The notes under the pieces: generated by a model
Seen by the model: the letters and a program-made list of their open reading frames with translations, nothing else
Database searches by the model: none
What the model was told of the DNA's origin: nothing
Origin: CADCTB01 sp038214685
GTDB lineage: Bacteria; Actinomycetota; Acidimicrobiia; Acidimicrobiales; AC-14
NCBI GenBank assembly: GCA_038214685.1
Contig: JBBQRO010000070.1
Location: 1-15,699 of the forward strand
DNA: 15,699 nt
Reading direction: 5' to 3'
Made by a program: the position numbers and the translations under genes
Shown here: positions 8,441 to 14,989 of the stretch, piece by piece
How positions within the stretch are numbered: position 1 is the first letter of the stretch
Layout of the letters: each line of letters begins with the position of its first letter

Positions 8441-10011
8441 CCGATCCTCGCCGTGACCCGGTGAAGCCCGGTCGCCCCTTCGGGCCCGCTAGTCATGTCC
8501 TTTTCGATCTGCCCTGCGCCGGTGCCGTCGAAGGCCCGGACGACGAGGCGGTGCTCCCCGGGCCGGTTGGGCGTCCATTGGTAGCTCCACAGGCTCCAGG
8601 TAAGACGGGAAGCGGAGTAGTCGATCCTGGCCGGCTGCCAGCTGGCACCGTCGTCAACGCTCACCTCCACCCTGGTCACTCCCCGGTCGCCGGCGAATGC
8701 CGTGCCCCGCAACATGGCTCCCGCCATCGGCAGCGGGCGGGAGAAGTCAGGGGCGGTGAAGCGCGACTGCGTCTTGACCACGAAGTCCGGTCCCCACCCC
8801 TGGTTCTCATAGAAGCCCTGCTCCTCGGTGGCCGACAGACGAATCCGGTCGATCCACTTCACGTTCTTCTCGCCGTACAGGCCGGGGACGATGATGCGCA
8901 CCGGGAAGCCATGGCGCTGCGGGAGAGGCTCGCCGTTCATCTCATACGCCACCAGAGTGGTGATGTCCATGGCCTTGTCCAGCGGAAAAGTGTCGGTGTA
9001 GCCGTCAACGCCGTGGAAGACGATGTCGCGCACGTTCCCTCGGGGCCGAGCCTGCTCCAGGAGCATGCGGAGAGGCACGCCCTTCCATTGGGCGTTGCTC
9101 ATAAGGCCGCCGCCGACGCCGTTGCTGATGCAGGCCAGAGTGGACTCCTGGACCACCGACGGCAGCGCGCTAATGGCGGCGAAGTCGTACTGGCGCGGGT
9201 TGTCCACCTCGCCGCCCACCTCCAGGCGCCAGTTCCCCCGATCGACACGGGGGTCGATGAGGTTCTGGGTCACGACGTAGAACTTGTCGTTGGGGGTGAT
9301 GGGCTCGATCTCGCCGTTCAGCTGCAGGCCGTCATAGCCGAACGTCGACCGGGTGTAGAGCCGCTGCAACACCCCACCCGTCGCGACCGCCAAGCCCAAA
9401 CCCGCGCCGCCGGCCAGGAGCGCCCGCCGCCCGACCGGCTCCCCGGTGGCGATCACCTCGTCGGGTCGGCGGACCAGCAACCGGTAGGTCACCACCAACC
9501 CGGCGGCGAAGACGCCATAGGCGAAGAGCAGCGCGGCGGCGTTGGCCAGGCGGGCGGTGCCGCGGGCCTCCCCCCGGTAGTAGCTGGCCAGCAGCGGCCA
9601 GAAGAGAGCAACCGAGACGACCCAGGCGAGCGCCACCGTTGCGCCCAGCACCAGGAGGGCTCGTCGGCTCACTCCGGAGCGGCCGAGCGCCGGTCCCTCG
9701 GCCAGGCGCTGACGCTCGGTCATCCGGGCATACAAGGCCCCAAGGGCCGCACCCAGGATGAGCGTTGCCGCCAGTACGCCGAACACGCTCAATGCCTTCA
9801 GGCGTCCGTAGCTGCCGATCAGGCCGATGAGGTCGAGGAAGGGCCTGACCGGGACTCGCTCGCCGAGCCGGTCACCGATGAGCTCGGCGGGAGCGGGAAC
9901 GCCGAGGCCCAGGCGCAGCAGGGCCTGCACCAACGTCATCAGCAACGCGGCCACCAGGCCACTTAGCGCGCCGACAGCTACCGGCCCTCTGCTGGACCTG
10001 TTCTCACTCAC
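8437..10011 (-). CDS. Membrane-anchored molybdopterin-dependent oxidoreductase (sulfite oxidase superfamily)
   Basis: The 524-residue product joins a hydrophobic N-terminal half to a sulfite-oxidase-fold molybdenum domain. Likely membrane helices lie at about 11-33, 73-95, 118-143, 155-178 and 197-214. The molybdopterin domain spans about 235-400, with Cys294 (TLACISN) as the probable molybdenum thiolate ligand and NGVGGGLMSNAQWKGV as the family block after it. A C-terminal immunoglobulin-like domain (about 415-524, RVEVSVDDGASW) matches the dimerisation domain of this superfamily. Two RR-hydrophobic junctions occur (SRRALL 115-120 and GRRALL 194-199); the second resembles an internal Tat signal just before the catalytic domain, placing that domain outside the membrane. 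The substrate is unknown. GTG 10011 is the start, with GGAAGGG about 10 nt upstream. The stop overlaps the methyltransferase start. Confidence 0.9.
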   Translation of the reverse strand: MSENRSSRGPVAVGALSGLVAALLMTLVQALLRLGLGVPAPAELIGDRLGERVPVRPFLDLIGLIGSYGRLKALSVFGVLAATLILGAALGALYARMTERQRLAEGPALGRSGVSRRALLVLGATVALAWVVSVALFWPLLASYYRGEARGTARLANAAALLFAYGVFAAGLVVTYRLLVRRPDEVIATGEPVGRRALLAGGAGLGLAVATGGVLQRLYTRSTFGYDGLQLNGEIEPITPNDKFYVVTQNLIDPRVDRGNWRLEVGGEVDNPRQYDFAAISALPSVVQESTLACISNGVGGGLMSNAQWKGVPLRMLLEQARPRGNVRDIVFHGVDGYTDTFPLDKAMDITTLVAYEMNGEPLPQRHGFPVRIIVPGLYGEKNVKWIDRIRLSATEEQGFYENQGWGPDFVVKTQSRFTAPDFSRPLPMAGAMLRGTAFAGDRGVTRVEVSVDDGASWQPARIDYSASRLTWSLWSYQWTPNRPGEHRLVVRAFDGTGAGQIEKDMTSGPEGATGLHRVTARIG

Positions 10012-10039
10012 GTGCCTGTCACCCTTCCACAGCTATCGA

Positions 10040-10060
10040 GGCGCGAGAAGCCCTCGCGCC
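10040..10060 (-). terminator. Possible hairpin terminator between redoxin gene and molybdopterin operon
   Basis: A perfect 8-bp inverted repeat (GGCGCGAG / CTCGCGCC) with a 5-nt loop lies in the 55-nt gap after the selenocysteine-redoxin gene and before the molybdopterin oxidoreductase. There is no T tract after it on the minus strand, so it is at best a non-canonical or leaky terminator, or an mRNA processing structure. Confidence 0.45.
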
Positions 10061-10066
10061 CACGTG

Positions 10067-10989
10067 TCACCCTTTCGTCACAACCCGCTCTGCCGCGTTC
10101 TTCTCTTGGCGGTTGGCGGCGACCGCCCAGGCGACGGCGGCCAGACCCGCACATGCGCCGAGGCCCAACGCGACCTGGGTCGTCTCGGGCAGTGGCGTGG
10201 AACGGAGGGCCAAGGGCCGAGCACCGACTTCGCCTGGTTCCCTGCGAAGCTCATCGTGCCCGCTCCGAGGGCGCCGAGGTCGTACTCCAGCACGGCCCGT
10301 CGTCCTCCCCGCCTCGGGCCTCGATAGCCGTCCACGAACGAGGCGAGCAGGTGCGGCTTCCGGTCGAGCCCGCCCGACACTCCCCTCCCTCCATTGGCGA
10401 GCAGTGTCTCGATCGCCGCATGGAGCGTCGGGACGTGGGTCCACATACCGTAGAACGAGATGATCCCTTCGGTGTCGATCAGGAACACGGGATCGGCCAT
10501 CTCTTCGCTGTAGGCACGATGGACGGTGCCGGCAATGTCGTCGACCAGGAGCGTCCAGGGAAGGGCCTCCTCCCGCTTGTACCGGCGGGCGGCTTCGACC
10601 TTCTCCGCGTACGTCTGATAGCCGGGTCGGTCCTCACCGGGATGCGCTTGACGAAGGAAGACATCGACGAACTCCACCTGGTCACCGAAACGGGCGTGGA
10701 GCTGCTGAAGCGGCGCAACTGCGCCGAGGGTGATGGGTCAGGTCTCGCTGCCGAAGTGCAGTAGCACCGGTCGGCCTCGAGTATCGGCCAGCCGGAAACG
10801 GTCGCCTTCGGTGGACTCGAGATCGAAGTCGGGAGCCTGCGATCCGGGGCGCAGGCCCGCACCTTGCGACGTTCGTAGCAGGTCAGCCACGAAGTGCTTC
10901 GGCCAGAAGTGCTCGTAGTTGTAGGCCAGGACGTCGTCCGCGGACGACGTGATTCCCGAGCTGCTCTCGGGTCGATCGATGGACATCAT
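10067..10989 (-). CDS. Probable selenocysteine-containing redoxin (deiodinase-like thioredoxin fold), with 3' frameshift
   Basis: The gene must be read with two exceptions. Codon 84 is TGA (10740-10738), inside GSET-UGA-PIT. Related redoxins have a cysteine there (GSxTCP), so it most likely encodes selenocysteine. The same frame then continues through the rest of the thioredoxin-like fold: EFVDVF (106-111), QAHPGED (114-120), LPWTLLVDD (143-151) and DPVFLIDTEG (166-175). A SECIS-like hairpin follows the UGA. From about residue 260 (near 10213) the main frame turns into Arg/Pro-rich sequence ending at 10078. The -1 frame instead gives LALRSTPLPETTQ and a membrane helix ending at 10067, implying a frameshift or one missing base. 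Residues 1-259 contain no cysteine. ATG 10989 follows GGAAGGA; ATG 10986 is equally possible. Probably a thiol/selenol reductase or peroxidase; the substrate is unknown. A decayed gene is the alternative. Confidence 0.8.
10711..10726 (-). promoter_or_regulatory. Candidate bacterial SECIS element
   Basis: On the mRNA strand a perfect 6-bp stem CGGCGC/GCGCCG closes an AGUU tetraloop. The stem begins 11 nt, and the loop 17 nt, after the UGA. Bacterial SECIS elements, such as that of E. coli fdhF, sit at this distance and carry a G among the first two loop bases, as here. The structure is read directly; SelB binding is inferred. Confidence 0.72.
10738..10740 (-). other. In-frame UGA, predicted selenocysteine codon (residue 84)
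   Basis: The TGA interrupts an otherwise continuous thioredoxin-fold reading frame exactly at the active-site position after Gly-Ser-Glu-Thr and before Pro. It is in the same frame as the downstream sequence starting at V105. Cysteine at this position in related proteins is established family knowledge; decoding as selenocysteine is inferred. Confidence 0.75.
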
Positions 10990-11157
10990 TCGTTCCTTCC
11001 GCCCGGCGGCGCCGCCTTATGTGTTCGATCGGCGATCTGCCGGAGCCCCGTTCCTACCGTCGTCCAATGCGGCCCAATCGTTACAGAGGTCTTACAACTG
11101 CCCGTCCGACGGCTCTCGCCGCCGTCGCCTGACCGGCCGTCCCGTTAGGATGCGAGC
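10990..11157. promoter_or_regulatory. Divergent intergenic promoter region
   Basis: This 168-nt gap separates the minus-strand redoxin gene from the plus-strand DUF4383-like gene, so it should hold promoters for both. On the minus side a ribosome site GGAAGGA (11000-10994) precedes the ATG. Just beyond it is a 12-bp perfect palindrome GGCGGCGCCGCC (11005-11016) in the expected leader. On the plus side TAGGAT (11146-11151) is the best -10 candidate. No convincing -35 box was found in either direction. Confidence 0.5.
11146..11151 (+). promoter_or_regulatory. Possible -10 box for a leaderless transcript
   Basis: TAGGAT fits the actinobacterial TANNNT -10 pattern and lies six bases before the ATG at 11158, so transcription could begin at the start codon itself. 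The same bases include AGGA, which could instead be a ribosome binding site with about 8-nt spacing. Sequence alone cannot decide. Confidence 0.35.
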
Positions 11158-11550
11158 ATGACGACAGGACTACCGGCTCGCCTTTACGCAAGACTCGCGG
11201 GTCCCTCGGTGCTCCTCATCGGCATCGTGGGCCTTGTTCTCGGGAACCGGCCGATTGGCGGGGCCCTCAACATCGACCTGGTCGAAGATGCGATCCATCT
11301 GTCGACCGGTGGGCTCCTGACCGTGCTCGGCTTCGCCCGGGTCGACGACCGTATCGTCCGGACCGCCGTCGGAGGCCTGGGCGTGGTCTACCTGGCCGTC
11401 GGAATCGTCTCCTTCTTCGTGCCTGATCTGTTCGGGCTCATTCCCCACGAGTACAGCGGGCTCGACAACGCAATTCACCTGGCTCTGGGAGTGCTCGGCA
11501 TTGGTGCGGCGGTTCTGTCCGTCGGGGCGGAGCGACGGCTTGCGTCGTGA
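11158..11550 (+). CDS. DUF4383-like integral membrane protein
   Basis: The 130-residue product has about four membrane helices (roughly 12-30, 44-59, 68-88 and 104-125). It contains two similar helix-entry motifs, DAIHLSTGG (44-52) and NAIHLALGV (104-112), as in DUF4383 proteins, where each half carries an IHL block. The molecular function of the family is unknown. ATG 11158 is the only reasonable start, with AGGA eight bases upstream that could also be part of a -10 box. The stop at 11550 lies one base before the GTG of the lipoprotein gene, so the two are probably co-transcribed. Confidence 0.8.
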   Translation: MTTGLPARLYARLAGPSVLLIGIVGLVLGNRPIGGALNIDLVEDAIHLSTGGLLTVLGFARVDDRIVRTAVGGLGVVYLAVGIVSFFVPDLFGLIPHEYSGLDNAIHLALGVLGIGAAVLSVGAERRLAS

Positions 11551-11551
11551 G

Positions 11552-12595
11552 GTGACAGGTCCCTTTCGTGAGCACCCGAACCAGTCGCCGAAACGCCGGC
11601 TGGCGAGAGTGAGCGTCACGTTGGTCCTGCTGGTCGCGATGGCGGCCTGTGGCGACGACGGGAAGGAGACGGCGCGCACCGACGTGCCCGAACCTGCCGT
11701 GGCTCCGGCGGTCGCCGGGCCCCCACCTGGGCGCATCGTGGCTCTGCCCGGCGAGCCCGAGGGCCTGGCTCTGGACAGCCGGACCGGAACGCTTGCCGTG
11801 GCGGTGCGCAAGCCCGATGGGGTAGCCCTCGTCGACCTGGGCAGCGGGATCGAGCGGGCCCGCGTTCCGCTCGGCGGCTCACCGCGCCACCTGCAGCTCG
11901 CCGGTCCGGGCGGGCCGGTCCTGGCCCCCGCCGAGGGCAATGACCGTCTCTACCAGATCTCCCTGCCGGCGGGAACGGTGGTCAGCGAGACGGCGGTCGG
12001 CCGCCAGCCTCACGACGCGGCGCCGGCGGCGGGGGGACGGGTATTCGTAGGCGATGAGTTCGCTGACACCGTCACGCTCATCGCTCCCGACGGGACGACA
12101 CGGAAACTCCCGGCGCCGGCGATGCCCGGAGGGGTGGCATCATCGCCTGACGGTTCAGTGGTGGTGGCGGTGGGGGTGCGTGGGCGGGAGATCGAGGCCT
12201 ACGCCCCCGACGGTCGGTCGCTGGGGAAAGCCCCCTGCGGTGTCGGACCGACGCATGTGCGGGCGGGTGCCGCCGGCCTTTTCTACGTGGCCGACACCCA
12301 GGGGGACAGCGTGTTGGTGTTCGAGGCCGGGCCCGGCGGGGTGCGTCAGGTGGAGCGGGTATCGACCGGTGGCGCCCCCTACGGCTTGGCGGTCGACTTC
12401 ACCCGGCGACGCCTGTACGTGACCCTGACGGGAACGAACCAGTTGCGGTCCTACCGGATCGAGGGGTCCAAGCTGATCGCCGATGAGAGCTGGGCCACCG
12501 TCCGCCAGCCCAACGACGTGGCCGTCGACGAGACGACGGGGCGGGTAGTGGTGGCGGGCACCGCCGACAGCGTGCTGCAGTTCCTTGATCCCTAA
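11552..12595 (+). CDS. Beta-propeller (YncE/NHL-like) surface lipoprotein
   Basis: The 347-residue product starts with a lipoprotein signal: basic SPKRRLAR (12-19), a hydrophobic stretch, then MAAC, with Cys33 as the lipidated residue. The mature part begins with a Pro/Ala-rich linker and then contains repeated beta-propeller blades. Blade-like strings recur, for example GEPEGLALDSRTGTLAVAV, GGVASSPDGSVVVAV, GGAPYGLAVDFTRRRLYV and QPNDVAVDETTGRVVVAG. Such proteins are extracytoplasmic binding or scaffold proteins, and no enzyme motif is visible. GTG 11552 is chosen because it follows the preceding stop by one base; GTG 11609 would leave a signal peptide short of positive charge. The gene ends 8 nt from the convergent msrB end, with no clear terminator in between. 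Confidence 0.8.
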   Translation: MTGPFREHPNQSPKRRLARVSVTLVLLVAMAACGDDGKETARTDVPEPAVAPAVAGPPPGRIVALPGEPEGLALDSRTGTLAVAVRKPDGVALVDLGSGIERARVPLGGSPRHLQLAGPGGPVLAPAEGNDRLYQISLPAGTVVSETAVGRQPHDAAPAAGGRVFVGDEFADTVTLIAPDGTTRKLPAPAMPGGVASSPDGSVVVAVGVRGREIEAYAPDGRSLGKAPCGVGPTHVRAGAAGLFYVADTQGDSVLVFEAGPGGVRQVERVSTGGAPYGLAVDFTRRRLYVTLTGTNQLRSYRIEGSKLIADESWATVRQPNDVAVDETTGRVVVAGTADSVLQFLDP

Positions 12596-12603
12596 CCGGA
12601 TCG

Positions 12604-13071
12604 CTACGCTCCCGGCCGAGGTTCCCCTGGGGCGAGGGCGCAGCCGTTGATGCAGTACCGCTTCCGCCCCGGCCCCGGGCCGTCATTGAAGACGTGGCCC
12701 AGGTGCCCGCCGCAGCGGCGGCAGACCACCTCGGTGCGGGGGATCCCGAGCTTGTAGTCCCGGCGCAGCTCCACGCCGTCGGGCACGGCATCGGTGAAGC
12801 TCGGCCAGCCGGTCCCCGACTCGAACTTCGCCTCGGCCGGGAACAGGGAGGCGGCGCACGCCCCGCATCGGTACACGCCCTCGGCGTCGGGCACCACTGC
12901 GTCGCCGGTGAAGGGCGCCTCGGTACCCCGGCGCCGCAGCACGCGGAACTGCTCGGGCGTGAGCTGGGCGCGCCACGCCTCCTCGCTCTTGGTGACCTCG
13001 CGCTCGGCGTGGTCGCGGCCCCCCCGCAGTCGGCCGAGGAAGCCTGTGGACCGAGCGCCGCTTGCCGTCAT
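12604..13071 (-). CDS. msrB: Peptide-methionine (R)-S-oxide reductase MsrB
   Basis: MsrB repairs methionine-R-sulfoxide in proteins. The 155-residue product contains the two zinc CxxC pairs (Cys69/Cys72 in YRCGAC, Cys117/Cys120 in VVCRRC), the family block SGTGWPSF (85-92), GHLGHVF (122-128) and the catalytic cysteine Cys140 in RYCIN. An extra cysteine, Cys144, follows closely; whether it has a redox role is unknown. The first 25 or so residues precede the conserved domain and have no clear signal character. ATG 13071 follows AGGAGG and overlaps the stop of the FAD oxidoreductase as ATGA, so the two are translationally coupled. The active-site codon is a normal cysteine, not UGA. Confidence 0.95.
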   Translation of the reverse strand: MTASGARSTGFLGRLRGGRDHAEREVTKSEEAWRAQLTPEQFRVLRRRGTEAPFTGDAVVPDAEGVYRCGACAASLFPAEAKFESGTGWPSFTDAVPDGVELRRDYKLGIPRTEVVCRRCGGHLGHVFNDGPGPGRKRYCINGCALAPGEPRPGA

Positions 13072-14501
13072 GTTCCTCCTCGGGGCTGGGATCGAGCGGC
13101 CGTCTCGGCCAACTCCCGGAACAACCGGCCGTAGGCCTCGCTGTAGGTGGGGAACAGGTGGACCAATCGGACCAGCACGGAAAGGCGGATCTCGGCGTGG
13201 ATGGCGAGCGCGGCCTCGCCGATCCATTCATCGGCGTGCGGCCCGATGGCGGCGGCCCCGATCAGTACGCCGCGGGAGCGGTCTGCGGTCAGCACCAGGC
13301 GGCCGCCGTCGCCGTCGCTGCCCGCCCGGGCCAGCTCGCCGAGCTCCAGCGCGGCGGTGACGGTATCGATGCCCCTCTCCGACGCAGTGGCCTCGTCCGT
13401 TCCCACCGACGCCACCGCAGGATCGGTGTACACCGCCCGCGGAATTGCCCGGTAGTCGGCCGTGAGCTCGGGAGCGCCCGGCGAGCCGGTTCCGCCCTCG
13501 GCCGCGACGATATTGGCGGCAATGATCTCCGCCTGATAGTTGGCGGTGTGGGTGTACGGGGCCACGGCGGTGACGTCGCCGGCCGCCCACACGTTCTCCT
13601 GACCATGGACACGGCAGGTGCCGTCAATGCCCAGTCCGCCGTCGCCCACCTCGATGCCAAGGGTGTCGAGCCCGATCGCAGTTGTGTTGGCGGCCCGCCC
13701 CACGGCGAGAAGCACCCGCTCGCAGTTCACCGGTGACCCCGCATTCAGATGGAGGCGGGCCCCGTCTCCGACCGCCTCGGCGCGGATGGCCCGGGTGCTC
13801 AGTCGCACGTCGATCCCGTCGCCGATCAGGACCTCGGCCAGTCGCCTGGAAACGCTGGGCTCCTCGGGCCCGAGCAGCCCGGGACTCCCCTCCACCAAGG
13901 TCACCTTCGTCCCGAAGCGGGCGTAGATCTGGGCCAGCTCACAGCCCACCGGGCCACCGCCGAGAACGGCCATCGACCGGGGCAGCTGCGGCGAGGAAAG
14001 GGCCTGGTCACTGGTCCAGGTGGGAACGGTGTCGAGGCCCTCGATCGGCGGCCGCACCGGTGAGCTGCCGGTGCCCACCACCAGGTCGACGTAGCCGTAC
14101 TCGACATCGTCGACGATCACCACGCCGGGTCGGACGACGCGTCCGCGGCCCCGGAGGATCCGCACGCCGAGGTCTTCGAGGCCCTTGACCTTGGCCGAAT
14201 CGTCGCGATGGTGAACGATCTGGTCGCGCCGTGCCACGCCGAGCGCGAAGGCCGCTTCGTCGTCGCCATCGGCCATGGGCTCAGCCGAGGTCGCTCCCAG
14301 CTCCCGGCCACGGCCGACCAGATGGCGGACCTGGGCCGACCGAAGCAGGGCCTTGCCCGGCATGCACGCTACGAAGGGGCACTCCCCGCCCACTCGGACC
14401 GCCTCCACGAGGGCGACAGACCGCCCGGCCCCGGCCAGATTTCGGGCCACTGCGGCTCCCGCCGAGCCGGCCCCCAGCCCGATGACATCGAAACGCTCCA
14501 T
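13068..14501 (-). CDS. FAD/NAD(P)-dependent pyridine nucleotide-disulfide oxidoreductase (Lpd/MerA-like)
   Basis: The 477-residue flavoprotein belongs to the dihydrolipoamide dehydrogenase/mercuric reductase family. It has an FAD Rossmann motif GLGAGSAG (8-15), the redox disulfide Cys41-x4-Cys46 in GGECPFVACMPGK, the NAD(P) motif GGGPVG (181-186), the second FAD motif WAAGDV (305-310) and a C-terminal dimerisation domain. The C-terminal catalytic motif of true lipoamide dehydrogenases, HPTxSE, reads FPTYSE (450-455), so the general-base histidine is replaced by Phe450. A plain lipoamide dehydrogenase is therefore unlikely; a different thiol or electron acceptor is probable. ATG 14501 overlaps the preceding stop as TGATG. 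The downstream gene is msrB with an ATGA overlap, suggesting a role in redox repair. Confidence 0.9.
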   Translation of the reverse strand: MERFDVIGLGAGSAGAAVARNLAGAGRSVALVEAVRVGGECPFVACMPGKALLRSAQVRHLVGRGRELGATSAEPMADGDDEAAFALGVARRDQIVHHRDDSAKVKGLEDLGVRILRGRGRVVRPGVVIVDDVEYGYVDLVVGTGSSPVRPPIEGLDTVPTWTSDQALSSPQLPRSMAVLGGGPVGCELAQIYARFGTKVTLVEGSPGLLGPEEPSVSRRLAEVLIGDGIDVRLSTRAIRAEAVGDGARLHLNAGSPVNCERVLLAVGRAANTTAIGLDTLGIEVGDGGLGIDGTCRVHGQENVWAAGDVTAVAPYTHTANYQAEIIAANIVAAEGGTGSPGAPELTADYRAIPRAVYTDPAVASVGTDEATASERGIDTVTAALELGELARAGSDGDGGRLVLTADRSRGVLIGAAAIGPHADEWIGEAALAIHAEIRLSVLVRLVHLFPTYSEAYGRLFRELAETAARSQPRGGT

Positions 14502-14953
14502 CAGGGGCGGTCGAGGGCACTGAAAGCCAGGCTCGTACCTGCGGCGTACACGAGATGGTGAAGGGCGTCGGTGGCCAGGGCTTTGGCGCCCCACTCCCGC
14601 AACGGGGGAGCGACCCCGAGCGCGGGAAGCATGACCAGCCCGCTCCCCCAGACCGCAACAAAATGGACACCGCCTGCCACCGGCCCGCGCAGCCCCGCCG
14701 CGCCCAACACACCTCTCAACGCGCCCCACGACGTGCCGTAGGCCCAGTGGACGACATTTGAGAACCGGGCCTTCTCGGTTTCGCCCTTCGGTTCGACGCC
14801 CAGAACCTTGGCGGTGGCGTCGGCGGGCGCCGAGCTCGCCTCCCGGCCCTGAACCTTCATCTCGATGGTGCTGGCAAGGGTCATCAGCGCCGTCCCGGCC
14901 ACGCCGGCCGCCAATCCCCTGCCCACTGCGCCAGCGACATCACCCGTCCGCAT
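14501..14953 (-). CDS. Small conserved-type membrane protein of unknown function
   Basis: The function is not recognised with certainty; the layout vaguely resembles DUF1440-type proteins. The 150-residue product has a hydrophobic N-terminal helix (about 8-27) and a polar loop with GREASSAPADATAKVLGVEP (36-55). Further hydrophobic or helical stretches lie at about 69-86, 91-112 and 128-147. HWAYGTSWG (69-77) and HHLVYAAG (131-138) are distinctive short blocks. ATG 14953 follows GAGGAG at about 7-nt spacing. It starts 36 nt after the egtD stop and ends in a 1-nt overlap (TGATG) with the FAD oxidoreductase gene, so it is part of the same operon. Confidence 0.75.
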   Translation of the reverse strand: MRTGDVAGAVGRGLAAGVAGTALMTLASTIEMKVQGREASSAPADATAKVLGVEPKGETEKARFSNVVHWAYGTSWGALRGVLGAAGLRGPVAGGVHFVAVWGSGLVMLPALGVAPPLREWGAKALATDALHHLVYAAGTSLAFSALDRP

Positions 14954-14989
14954 CTCTCGTCTCCTCGCTCTCGGATCTCGATCGTCCTG

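Noticed and set aside
8047..9966. Plus-strand open frame of 639 codons
   Set aside because: It is antisense to the methyltransferase and molybdopterin oxidoreductase, both with clear motifs; its own composition is Gln/Arg/His-rich and domain-free.
10067..10444. A separate small membrane protein in the -1 frame
   Set aside because: Only its last 48 or so residues look protein-like, they continue the redoxin sequence, and there is no start or ribosome site near the join.
10738..10989. A stand-alone 83-residue protein ending at the TGA
   Set aside because: It would stop inside the active-site strand of a thioredoxin fold, while the missing half follows in the same frame.
12596..12603. Bidirectional terminator between the convergent lipoprotein and msrB genes
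   Set aside because: Only 8 nt separate the genes and no stable hairpin with a T tract is visible.
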